Assembly (NCBI RefSeq): GCF_038087665.1
Contig: NZ_CP149925.1
Coordinates: 1,551,236-1,615,235, forward strand
Source: Gallaecimonas sp. GXIMD4217
GTDB lineage: Bacteria > Pseudomonadota > Gammaproteobacteria > Enterobacterales > Gallaecimonadaceae
Reading direction: 5' to 3'
Length of the DNA stretch: 64,000 nucleotides
The notes under the pieces are model-generated. The model ran no database searches. It was given only the letters and a program-made list of their open reading frames with translations, and was not told where the DNA came from. Within the stretch, counting starts at the first letter, position 1, and each line of letters opens with the position of its first letter. Shown piece after piece: positions 35,239 through 43,326 of the stretch. A program made the translations under genes and the position numbers.

Positions 35239-37263
35239 ATGCAGAAGGTGATTCGGATTGGGGCGCTGTGCGCCGCTGTGGTTTCCGCGATGGCGCTGGC
35301 CGTTGAGCCGGTGGTACCGCTGTCGGAGCTGCCCAAGTTGGCGCCCGAGGCCCAGCACGTGACAGCCACCAAGAGGGTCACCGCTCTGCTGCGTCGTTCC
35401 CACTATCGGCAGTTCGCCATGGACGACAAGCTGTCGTCCCAGATCTTCGACCGCTACATCCAGAACCTGGACTACAACCGCAGCATCTTCCTGGCTGCCG
35501 ACATCCAGGGCTTCGAGCGCTATCGCGATCAGCTGGACAACGCGCTGGTCAAGGGCGACATGGCCTTTGCCTATGACATCTACCAGCTGGCCCTGAAACG
35601 CCGCTACGAGCGCTTCAGCTACGCGCTGTCCCTGCTGGACCAGCCCATGGATTTCAGCAAGGACGAAAAGTACGAGTACGATCGCAAGGAGGCCCCCTGG
35701 GCCACCAGCGTCGAGGAGCTGAACCGCATCTGGCGTGCCAGGGTCAAGTACGACGCCCTGAGCCTGAAGATGGCCGGCAAGGACTGGCCGCAGATCCAGG
35801 AAACCCTGGGCAAGCGCTACAACAACGCCATCAAGCGGCTGGCCCAGTCCCAGAGCGAAGACGTCTACCAGCTGGCCATGAACGCCTTCGCCCATACGGT
35901 GGAGCCCCATACCAGTTACCTGTCGCCCCGCAACGCCGATCGCTTCCAGATGGAAATGAACCTGGAGCTGGAAGGCATAGGTGCCGTGCTGCAGTCCGTT
36001 GATGATTACACCGTCATCGCCTCCCTGGTGCCCGGCGGTCCGGCCGACAAGTCCGGCGCGCTGGCGGTGGACGACAAGATCACCGCCGTGGCCCAGGAAG
36101 ACGGCAAGTTTGTCGACATCGTCGGCATGCGCCTGGATGACGTGGTGGATCTCATCAAGGGGCCCAAGGGGTCCAAGGTTCGCCTGGAGGTCCTGCCCGG
36201 CGGCTCCGTGTCCGCACAGCCCAAGGTGGTGACCCTGGAGCGTGACAAGATCCGCCTGGAAGACAGGGCCGCCAAGTCCGAAGTCTACGAGGTGCCCTAT
36301 GGCGCCTACCAGGGCCAACAGGTGGGGGTGATCAGCATTCCCAGCTTCTACGTGGGCCTGAGCGAAGACGTCAAGAAGGAGCTGGCCAAGCTGGAAGAGC
36401 AGGGCGTGGCCGGCATCATCGTCGACCTGCGTGGTAACGGCGGCGGCGCCCTCAGCGAAGCCTCCGCCCTGTCCGGCCTGTTCATCAACGAAGGCCCTGT
36501 GGTGCAGGTACGCAACGCCAGCGGCCGCATTGCCGTCAATGGCGACAGTGACGGCGTCACCTACTACGAGGGGCCCCTCACCATACTGGTGGATAGGTAC
36601 AGTGCCTCCGCCTCCGAGATCTTCGCCGCCGCCATGCAGGACTACGGCCGTGGCCTTATCGTCGGCGAGAACTCCTTTGGCAAGGGCACGGTGCAGCAGC
36701 ATCGCGGCCTGGGCCGCCTCTACGATCTGTTCGAGAAACCCCTGGGCCACGTGCAGTACACCATCGCCAAGTTCTATCGCATCGATGGCGGCAGCACCCA
36801 GCACAAGGGGGTGATCCCCGATATCCTGCTGCCGTCGGAGGTGGCGCCGGAGGAAGTGGGCGAGAGCACCGAGAAGAACGCGTTGCCCTGGGATCATATC
36901 GACCGGGCCGAGTACCAGGATCTGGCCATGGTTGGCCACCTGGCCGAATTGCGCCAGCGCCATGATCAACGCATCAAGCAGGATCCCGAGTTCGCCTACG
37001 TGTTCGAAGACATTGCCGAGTACCAGGCCAGGAAGGAAGACAAGTCCGTTTCCCTCAACCAGAAGAGCCGGGAGCTGGAACGTGAACAGGATGATAACAA
37101 GCGCCTGGAAAGGCTCAATGCCCGCCTGCAGCGCCAGGGGCTGGAGCCGGTGAAATCCCTGGACGAAGCGCCCAAGGATTTCCAGGAACCGGATGTCTAT
37201 CTTGCTGAAACGGCAAGGATAACGCTCGACTATATCCAACTCGGCCAGTTGGCCAAGAAGTAG
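35239..37263 (+). CDS. prc: Carboxy-terminal processing (tail-specific) protease Prc
   Basis: Prc is a periplasmic Ser/Lys protease that degrades SsrA-tagged and misfolded proteins and trims PBP3 and murein hydrolases. A signal peptide (about residues 1-22), a PDZ domain (VLQSVDDYTVIASLVPGGPADKSGAL, about 245-340) and the catalytic core are present. S457 in SASASEIF and K482 in SFGKGTVQ have the same 25-residue spacing as E. coli S452/K477 (precursor numbering). Length is 674 aa (E. coli 682). It is tightly coupled to proQ and closed by a terminator. Confidence 0.96.
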   Translation: MQKVIRIGALCAAVVSAMALAVEPVVPLSELPKLAPEAQHVTATKRVTALLRRSHYRQFAMDDKLSSQIFDRYIQNLDYNRSIFLAADIQGFERYRDQLDNALVKGDMAFAYDIYQLALKRRYERFSYALSLLDQPMDFSKDEKYEYDRKEAPWATSVEELNRIWRARVKYDALSLKMAGKDWPQIQETLGKRYNNAIKRLAQSQSEDVYQLAMNAFAHTVEPHTSYLSPRNADRFQMEMNLELEGIGAVLQSVDDYTVIASLVPGGPADKSGALAVDDKITAVAQEDGKFVDIVGMRLDDVVDLIKGPKGSKVRLEVLPGGSVSAQPKVVTLERDKIRLEDRAAKSEVYEVPYGAYQGQQVGVISIPSFYVGLSEDVKKELAKLEEQGVAGIIVDLRGNGGGALSEASALSGLFINEGPVVQVRNASGRIAVNGDSDGVTYYEGPLTILVDRYSASASEIFAAAMQDYGRGLIVGENSFGKGTVQQHRGLGRLYDLFEKPLGHVQYTIAKFYRIDGGSTQHKGVIPDILLPSEVAPEEVGESTEKNALPWDHIDRAEYQDLAMVGHLAELRQRHDQRIKQDPEFAYVFEDIAEYQARKEDKSVSLNQKSRELEREQDDNKRLERLNARLQRQGLEPVKSLDEAPKDFQEPDVYLAETARITLDYIQLGQLAKK

Positions 37264-37267
37264 GACC

Positions 37268-37292
37268 AAAGCTCCCCAAGGGGAGCTTTTTT
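37268..37292. terminator. Intrinsic terminator after prc
   Basis: AAA, GCTCCCC (37271-37277), AA, GGGGAGC (37280-37286) and six T; the hairpin loop is effectively CAAG. Confidence 0.9.
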
Positions 37293-37346
37293 CATGCCCG
37301 GACCTCTGTTAGCCTGTAACAGTTCAATAACAATAAAGGACGGGTT

Positions 37347-38720
37347 ATGCAGTCGGATAAACAACACTCAGCCGGTGCCCGCTGGTCAAGCCGCTTTGCC
37401 TATGTGCTGGCGGCCACGGGCGCTGCCGTCGGCCTGGGCAACATCTGGAAGTTTCCCTACATCATGGGCGAGAACGGGGGCGGTGCCTTCGTGCTGGTCT
37501 ACCTGCTTTGCATCCTCTTCATCGGTATCCCGGTGATGATGGCCGAGGTGGTCATCGGCAAGTTCGGCCGCGCCACGCCCGGCAAGGCCTCCGCCGAGCT
37601 GGCCAAGGCGTCCGGCAAGGCGCCGACCTGGAGCCTGGTGGGCTGGATGGGGGTCTGTGCCGGCTACCTGATCCTGTCCTTCTACGTGGTCATCGCCGGC
37701 TGGGCCCTGGCCTATATCTTCAAGGCCGGGGCAGGGGACTTCACCGGCGCCAGCCCCAAGCATATCGGCAGCCTGTTCGGTAACCTCACCGGCGATGCCT
37801 GGGAAATGCTGGGCTGGACCACGGCCATGGTGCTGCTGACCGTCGGCGTCATCGGCAAGGGCGTCAAGGCCGGCCTGGAAAGGGCGGTGTCGAGCATGAT
37901 GCCGCTGATGTTCATCCTGTTGCTGATCCTGGCCGGCTATGCCGGCACCAAGGGCGATTTCGCCGCCGCCTTCCACTTCATGTTCGATCCGGATTTCTCC
38001 AAGCTCACCATCAACGGCGTGGTGGTGGCCCTGGGCCATGCCTTCTTCACCCTGAGCCTGGCGTCGGGGATCATGATCATGTACGGCGCCTACCTGCCGG
38101 AAGGCACCTCCATCACCAAGACCTCGCTGTGGATCGCCTTTGCCGATACCCTGGTGGCACTGATGGCGGGCCTGGCCATCTATCCCATCGTCTTCGCCAA
38201 CGGTCTGGAGCCCGGCGCCGGTCCTGGACTGATATTCCAGACCCTGCCCATCGCCTTCGGCCAGATGCCCGGCGGCCAGCTGTTCGGCACCCTGTTCTTC
38301 GTGATGCTGGTGTTTGCGGCCTTTACCTCGGCCCTGGCCCTGATCGAGTCGTCCGTGGCCTGGCTGGTGGAAAGGCGCAGTTTCAGCCGCTGGCAGGCGG
38401 CCCTGACCGCCGGTTTCGGGATCTGGCTGTTGAGCCTGGGCTCCATCGCCTCCTTCGCCGGCTTGGAGTTCGCCCAGTTCGATCTGCCCATAGGCAAGAA
38501 CTTCTTCGAGGCCCTGGATTACCTGACCGCCAACGTGGCGCTGCCCCTGGGCGGCCTGTTCATCGCCATTTTCGTGAGCTGGATCGCGAAACAGCAAGTC
38601 GTCAAGGGCGTGCTGGGGGAAGGGAAAGTCTTCGCCGTTTGGCAATTTACCCTGCGTTTCATCGCACCGGTGGCCATTTTGCTAGTATTTCTGCAGCTGA
38701 TCGGGGTGATCTCCCTGTAG
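37347..38720 (+). CDS. Sodium-dependent transporter, neurotransmitter:sodium symporter (NSS) family
   Basis: 457 aa with about 11-12 membrane segments. The first segment has the family signature GAAVGLGNIWKFPYIMGENGGGAF, which lines the Na+ and substrate sites. Later segments include GHAFFTLSLASGIMIMYGAYL and FAAFTSALALIESSV. Bacterial relatives (LeuT, MhsT, TnaT) import amino acids with Na+. The substrate is not identifiable. TAAAGGACGGGTT precedes the ATG. It is monocistronic, between two terminators, and upstream of an NhaC antiporter. Confidence 0.92.
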   Translation: MQSDKQHSAGARWSSRFAYVLAATGAAVGLGNIWKFPYIMGENGGGAFVLVYLLCILFIGIPVMMAEVVIGKFGRATPGKASAELAKASGKAPTWSLVGWMGVCAGYLILSFYVVIAGWALAYIFKAGAGDFTGASPKHIGSLFGNLTGDAWEMLGWTTAMVLLTVGVIGKGVKAGLERAVSSMMPLMFILLLILAGYAGTKGDFAAAFHFMFDPDFSKLTINGVVVALGHAFFTLSLASGIMIMYGAYLPEGTSITKTSLWIAFADTLVALMAGLAIYPIVFANGLEPGAGPGLIFQTLPIAFGQMPGGQLFGTLFFVMLVFAAFTSALALIESSVAWLVERRSFSRWQAALTAGFGIWLLSLGSIASFAGLEFAQFDLPIGKNFFEALDYLTANVALPLGGLFIAIFVSWIAKQQVVKGVLGEGKVFAVWQFTLRFIAPVAILLVFLQLIGVISL

Positions 38721-38750
38721 TTGCGGCCCTTGTCCCTCGCTGGGTATAGT
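38721..38750 (+). promoter_or_regulatory. Candidate nhaC promoter
   Basis: TTGCGG (38721-38726), an 18-base spacer and TATAGT (38745-38750), starting directly after the NSS transporter stop. The terminator at 38769-38792 would lie inside the 5' leader of such a transcript, so it may act as an attenuator or the promoter may be elsewhere. Confidence 0.35.
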
Positions 38751-38768
38751 GCCAAAGCAACCACATGA

Positions 38769-38792
38769 GGCCGCTCCTCGGAGCGGCCTTTT
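38769..38792 (+). terminator. Intrinsic terminator after the NSS transporter
   Basis: GGCCGCTC (38769-38776), loop CTCG, GAGCGGCC (38781-38788) and TTTT. Confidence 0.85.
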
Positions 38793-38816
38793 CGTATTAA
38801 AAAAAGAGAGTCTTTT

Positions 38817-40271
38817 ATGACCCAGAAGATTAAGTCAGCATCCCTTGTGGATGCGCTGATCCCAGTGTTGATGCTGATCGGCCTGCTGGCCGCAGCTGTG
38901 ACCCTCTATGGCGACAACTCATCCTATGGCCCCAACCAGATCGCCTTGCTCCTCTCTGCCGGCGTGGCCGCTATCATCGCCTTGAAAAACGGTTACAAAT
39001 GGCAAGTCATCGAGAAAGGTATCGTCAAGGGGATCTCCATCTCCCTGGGCGCCGTGTTGATCCTGCTGGCCGTGGGCTCCCTGATCGGTACCTGGCTGCT
39101 GGCCGGCACGGTGCCGACCCTCATCTATTTCGGCCTCAAGGTGTTGAGTCCCAGCATCTTCTACGCCGCCAGCTGCCTGATCTGCGCCATAGTGGCGCTC
39201 AGCATCGGCTCCAGCTGGACGGTGGCCGCCACCATAGGTGTGGCGCTGATCGGCGTGGCCAACGGCCTGGACATGTCGCTGCCCATCACCGCCGGTGCCG
39301 TGGTTTCAGGTGCCTATTTCGGTGACAAGATGTCGCCCCTGTCCGAAACCACCAACCTGGCCCCGGCCGTGGCCGGCAGCGAGCTGTTCGAGCACATCCG
39401 CCACATGATGTGGACCACTGTGCCGTCCATCGTGCTGGCCCTGATCATCTTCCTGCTGCTGGGCATCAATGCCGGTGGTGAGGTCTCTTCCGACCGCATC
39501 AGCGCCATCCAGCAAGGCCTGCAGGCCCAGTTCGACATTTCCCTGCTGCACCTGGTGCCCCTGGTGGTGCTGCTGACCCTGGCCCTCAAGCGCATGCCGG
39601 CCTTCCCGGCGGTCTTCATCGGCGCCCTGGTCGGCGGTGTCTGGGCCATGATTTTCCAGCCCGACATGGTGCTGCTCCAGGCCGGCGGCGAGCAGGGCGG
39701 CCTGGTCACCTCCCTGAAGGTGATCTGGCAGACCCTGTTCGACGGCGTGTCCGTGGAAACCGGCAATGCCGATCTGGACAAGCTGCTCTCCGGCGGCGGC
39801 ATGTCGTCCATGCTCAACACCGTCTGGCTGATCATGTGCGCCATGACCTTTGGCGCCGTCATGGAACACACCGGCCTGCTGCACCGCCTCATCGAAGGCC
39901 TGCTGGCCGGCGCCAAGAGCACCGGCTCGCTGATCGCCACCACCCTGGGCACCTGTTTCGGCACCAATGTGCTCACCGCCGATCAGTACATCTCCATCGT
40001 CATGCCGGGCCGCATGTTCAAGGAGGCCTACGAGGAGCGTGGCCTGGCCCCGGTCAACCTGTCCCGGGCCCTGGAAGACGGCGGTACCATCACCTCGCCG
40101 CTCATTCCCTGGAACACCTGTGGCGCCTACATGCACTCGGTGCTGATGGTTTCGCCCCTGGACTATTTCGTGTACGCTTTCTTCAATCTGATCAACCCGT
40201 TGTTGGCCCTGGTCTACGGTTTCCTTGGCATCAAGGTGCTCAAGCTGACACCGCCCCAACAACAGCAGTAA
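38817..40271 (+). CDS. nhaC: Na+/H+ antiporter, NhaC family
   Basis: 484 aa, polytopic, of the NhaC antiporter family, which expels Na+ in exchange for H+. Conserved text includes SIGSSWTVAATIGVALIGVANGLDM, GAVVSGAYFGDKMSPLSETTNLAPAV and the C-terminal EDGGTITSPLIPWNTCGAYM. Arginine/ornithine-type or malate-coupled relatives share this fold, so the exact ion pair is inferred. Pairing with a Na+-driven symporter upstream fits a Na+ economy. GAGAGTCTTTT precedes the ATG. Confidence 0.9.
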   Translation: MTQKIKSASLVDALIPVLMLIGLLAAAVTLYGDNSSYGPNQIALLLSAGVAAIIALKNGYKWQVIEKGIVKGISISLGAVLILLAVGSLIGTWLLAGTVPTLIYFGLKVLSPSIFYAASCLICAIVALSIGSSWTVAATIGVALIGVANGLDMSLPITAGAVVSGAYFGDKMSPLSETTNLAPAVAGSELFEHIRHMMWTTVPSIVLALIIFLLLGINAGGEVSSDRISAIQQGLQAQFDISLLHLVPLVVLLTLALKRMPAFPAVFIGALVGGVWAMIFQPDMVLLQAGGEQGGLVTSLKVIWQTLFDGVSVETGNADLDKLLSGGGMSSMLNTVWLIMCAMTFGAVMEHTGLLHRLIEGLLAGAKSTGSLIATTLGTCFGTNVLTADQYISIVMPGRMFKEAYEERGLAPVNLSRALEDGGTITSPLIPWNTCGAYMHSVLMVSPLDYFVYAFFNLINPLLALVYGFLGIKVLKLTPPQQQQ

Positions 40272-40282
40272 CATTATCTAAG

Positions 40283-40305
40283 AGCCCGGCAGCGCCGGGC
40301 TTTTT
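40283..40305 (+). terminator. Intrinsic terminator after nhaC
   Basis: AGCCCGGC (40283-40290), AGC loop, GCCGGGCT (40294-40301) and a run of T to 40305. It ends 12 bases before pepN. Confidence 0.88.
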
Positions 40306-40317
40306 ACTGGAGGTTCC

Positions 40318-42840
40318 ATGGCAAACAAACCCGTTAAGCGCCTTGCCGATTATCAGGCCCCGGATTTCCTGATCGACAGCGTCGAACTCTGTTTCGAGCT
40401 GGACGACCACCAGACCACCGTCAGGGCGGTGTCGCAGATCCGCCGCAACGGCAGCCACCGACGGCCGCTGGTGCTGGACGGGGAGGGCATGGTGCTCAAG
40501 GGCGTGGCCCTGAACGGCGAAGCCGTCAGCGACTACCGGCTCGACGACACCAGCCTGGGCATTGCCACCGAGCTGGATGTCTTCACCCTGACCGTGGAGA
40601 CCCAGCTGGATCCGGCCGCCAACACCCTGCTGGAAGGCCTCTACAAGTCCGGCGGCGCCTTCTGCACCCAGTGCGAGGCCGAGGGCTTTCGCCGCATTAC
40701 CTATTTCCTGGACAGGCCGGACGTGATGGCGGTCTACACCACCAAGGTGATCGCCGACAAGGCCTGCTATCCGCAGCTGCTGGCCAACGGCAACGCCATC
40801 GAGCGGGGCGAGCTGGACGACGGCCGCCATTTCGTCACCTGGCAGGATCCCCATCCCAAGCCCTGTTACCTCTTTGCCCTGGTGGCCGGCGACTTCGATT
40901 TGCTCAAGGACGACTACACCACCGCCTCCGGCCGCCAGGTGGCCCTGGAGATCTACGTGGACAAGGGCAGGGCGGCCCAGGCCAGCCATGCCATGACCAG
41001 CCTCAAGGCCGCCATGAAGTGGGACGAGGAAAACTACGGCCGCGAATACGATCTCGACATCTACATGATCGTGGCGGTGGATTTCTTCAACATGGGTGCC
41101 ATGGAGAACAAGGGCCTCAACATCTTCAACGCCAAGTACGTGCTGGCCGATGACGACACCGCCACCGACCAGGACTACGACAACATCGCCGCCATCATCG
41201 CCCACGAGTACTTCCACAACTGGACCGGCAACCGCGTCACCTGCCGGGACTGGTTCCAGCTCAGCCTCAAGGAAGGTCTGACCGTGTTCCGGGACCAGCA
41301 GTTCAGCGCCGACTGGACCCGCTCCGAGGTGGGCCGCATCAAGGAGGCCAGGGTGATCCGCACCCAGCAGTTCGCCGAGGACGCCGGCCCCATGGCCCAC
41401 CCCATCCGCCCCGAGGCGGTGGAGGAGATGAACAACTTCTATACGGTCACCGTCTACAACAAGGGCGCCGAGGTGATCCGCATGCTGCATCAGCTGCTGG
41501 GCAAGGACGGCTTCAGGAAGGGCAGCGATCTGTATTTTGAGCGTCATGACGGCCAGGCGGTCACCTGCGACGACTTCGTGACCGCCATGGCAGACGCCAA
41601 CGGCCGGGATCTCAGCCAGTTCCGACTCTGGTACAGCCAATCCGGTACCCCCGAGCTGACCCTCACCGAGCACTGGCAGGATGGCCGGTACCGGCTGACC
41701 GTGGCCCAGCACACCAGGCCGACCGCCGATCAGGCCGACAAGGTGCCCCTGCAGCTGCCGCTCAGCATCGAGCTCATCGGCGATGCCGGCAACCAGGAGC
41801 TGACCCTGGACATCACCCGGGCCGAGCAGAGCTTTGAGCTGGGACGTTTCGAGCGCAAGCCGCTGCTGGCGCCGCTGTGCGGCTTCAGCGCCCCGGTGCG
41901 GCTGCATTTCGAGCAGGGCGATGGCGAGCTGGCCGATTTGATGCGCCAGGCCAGCGACACCTTCGTGCGCTTCGATGCCGCCCAGCGCCTGGTCGAGCGC
42001 ATCGTTCTGGCCCGGCTCAAGGGCGAGGACCACAGCCGGGCCATGGGCCTGTGGCTGCATGCCCTCAAGACCCTCTGTGACGACATCAGCCTGGATCCGG
42101 CCCTCTTGGCCGAACTGCTGACGGTACCGGCCCTGCCGACCCTGATGAACCTGAGCGACGACATCGATCTCGATGGCCTGATAGCGGCCAGGACCATGCT
42201 GCACGGCGCCCTTTTCGAGGCCATGGAAAGCGATCTGGTCCGTCTCTACGAACGCGCCAAGGGCCGGGACAATGCCGGCAGCCGCGCCCTGGCCAATGCC
42301 GCCCTGGTGATCCTGGCCAAGGGCGGGGAAGGGCACCTGGCGGTGCACCAATACCAGCATGACGACGGCATGACCCTGCGCCAGGGAGCCCTGAACGCGG
42401 CCGTGGCCGGCGACATCCCGGAGCTGGATGCGCTGCTGGCCGACTTCGAGGCCCGTTTTGGCGACAACCCCCAGGTCATGGACAAGTGGCTGATGGCCCA
42501 GGCCCAGCGGGCCGACGCCCTGGAGCGGCTGCCGGCCCTGACCGAGCATCCGGCCTTCGACTGGCAAAACCCCAACCGTACCCGGGCCCTGATCGGCACC
42601 TTCGTGGCCCTGAATCCCCAGTGCCACAGCCAGGCCGGCTATGACTACCTGGCCCAGGTGCTGCCCAAGCTCGATGCCATCAACGGCCAGGCCACGGCCC
42701 GCATCGTCACGCCGCTGCTGCAATGGCGCCGTTTCGACGAGGCGCGCCGCTTGGGCCTGGAAGCGCTGCTGAAGGGGCTGGGGAGCCGGCCCGGGCTCTC
42801 TGCCGATCTGGCCGAGCTGATTGGCAAGGCCCTGGCCTGA
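40318..42840 (+). CDS. pepN: Aminopeptidase N
   Basis: A cytosolic M1 zinc aminopeptidase that clears N-terminal residues from peptides made by ATP-dependent proteases. GAMEN lies at about residues 260-264. Zinc ligands H296, H300 and E319 are in HEYFHNWTGNRVTCRDW and LKEGLTVFRD, one residue off E. coli numbering. Length is 840 aa (E. coli 870). GGAGGTTCC precedes the ATG. It is closed by a terminator directly before the DUF2835 gene. Confidence 0.97.
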   Translation: MANKPVKRLADYQAPDFLIDSVELCFELDDHQTTVRAVSQIRRNGSHRRPLVLDGEGMVLKGVALNGEAVSDYRLDDTSLGIATELDVFTLTVETQLDPAANTLLEGLYKSGGAFCTQCEAEGFRRITYFLDRPDVMAVYTTKVIADKACYPQLLANGNAIERGELDDGRHFVTWQDPHPKPCYLFALVAGDFDLLKDDYTTASGRQVALEIYVDKGRAAQASHAMTSLKAAMKWDEENYGREYDLDIYMIVAVDFFNMGAMENKGLNIFNAKYVLADDDTATDQDYDNIAAIIAHEYFHNWTGNRVTCRDWFQLSLKEGLTVFRDQQFSADWTRSEVGRIKEARVIRTQQFAEDAGPMAHPIRPEAVEEMNNFYTVTVYNKGAEVIRMLHQLLGKDGFRKGSDLYFERHDGQAVTCDDFVTAMADANGRDLSQFRLWYSQSGTPELTLTEHWQDGRYRLTVAQHTRPTADQADKVPLQLPLSIELIGDAGNQELTLDITRAEQSFELGRFERKPLLAPLCGFSAPVRLHFEQGDGELADLMRQASDTFVRFDAAQRLVERIVLARLKGEDHSRAMGLWLHALKTLCDDISLDPALLAELLTVPALPTLMNLSDDIDLDGLIAARTMLHGALFEAMESDLVRLYERAKGRDNAGSRALANAALVILAKGGEGHLAVHQYQHDDGMTLRQGALNAAVAGDIPELDALLADFEARFGDNPQVMDKWLMAQAQRADALERLPALTEHPAFDWQNPNRTRALIGTFVALNPQCHSQAGYDYLAQVLPKLDAINGQATARIVTPLLQWRRFDEARRLGLEALLKGLGSRPGLSADLAELIGKALA

Positions 42841-42844
42841 CGTC

Positions 42845-42872
42845 AAAGGGGCCGCGGTGGCGGCCCCCCTTT
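42845..42872 (+). terminator. Intrinsic terminator after pepN
   Basis: AAA, GGGGCCGC (42848-42855), loop GGTG, GCGGCCCC (42860-42867), then CCTTT. It ends 3 bases before the next start codon. Confidence 0.75.
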
Positions 42873-42875
42873 GTG

Positions 42876-43091
42876 ATGCCAAAGCACCATTTCACCCTCA
42901 ACCTCAGCGCCCAGCAGGTGCTGGAGCTCTACCGCTACCCGGACTATCGCCTGCTGGTACGCACCCAGGCCAACCGGCGCCTCTCCATTCCCTTTCGCCA
43001 CTTCCGGCCCCTGGTCACCCAGGCCGGCCTGAGCGGCCGCTTTGAGGCGGTCATCGATGGCAGCCGACTGATCGAGCTCAGGCGCGTTTAG
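42876..43091 (+). CDS. DUF2835 family protein
   Basis: A 71-residue basic protein, MPKHHFTLNLSAQQVLELYR onward. The LNLSAQ..L..Y start, the (R/K)-L-S-I-P-x-x-H-F-R-P-(L/F)-(L/V)-T-x-x-G-(L/I)-x-G core and the closing I-E-L-R pattern match DUF2835, a family of unknown function found in marine gammaproteobacteria. No ribosome site precedes the ATG, which lies directly after the pepN terminator. In many relatives it also follows pepN, which supports the call. Confidence 0.8.
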   Translation: MPKHHFTLNLSAQQVLELYRYPDYRLLVRTQANRRLSIPFRHFRPLVTQAGLSGRFEAVIDGSRLIELRRV

Positions 43092-43326
43092 CATTCCTTC
43101 ACTTTGGTTACAGATTGTTGTCGGAGGTGTGACCTGTTATGCTGCTTGAGCAGCACCGCAGTTCGTGCACAAAAAAGCATCAAAACCCCATGTTTTCAGC
43201 GCCTTGAGGTCAGCTACCGGCTTGCGGTCTGACCACTAATGTTGTAAACATGTTTGGAAATGGGCGCCATAAGCCCTGATAACAACAACTGCTCATGCTT
43301 ACCTGCAGGGACAGGGGGAGAATTTC
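43092..43326 (+). promoter_or_regulatory. Control region upstream of the DUF1302-DUF1329 genes
   Basis: A 235-base gap with no gene. An extended -10 (TG at 43135-43136, TATGCT 43138-43143) is immediately followed by a 6-bp inverted repeat, TGCTGC-TTGA-GCAGCA (43140-43155). A second, perfect 10-base palindrome, AAACATGTTT, lies at 43246-43255. These could be operators for an unlinked regulator. AGGGGGAG precedes the DUF1302 ATG. Confidence 0.4.

Noticed and set aside
40240-42882. 880-aa minus-strand frame over pepN
   Set aside because: It is opposite an intact pepN with GAMEN and HEXXH motifs; composition is that of a shadow frame.
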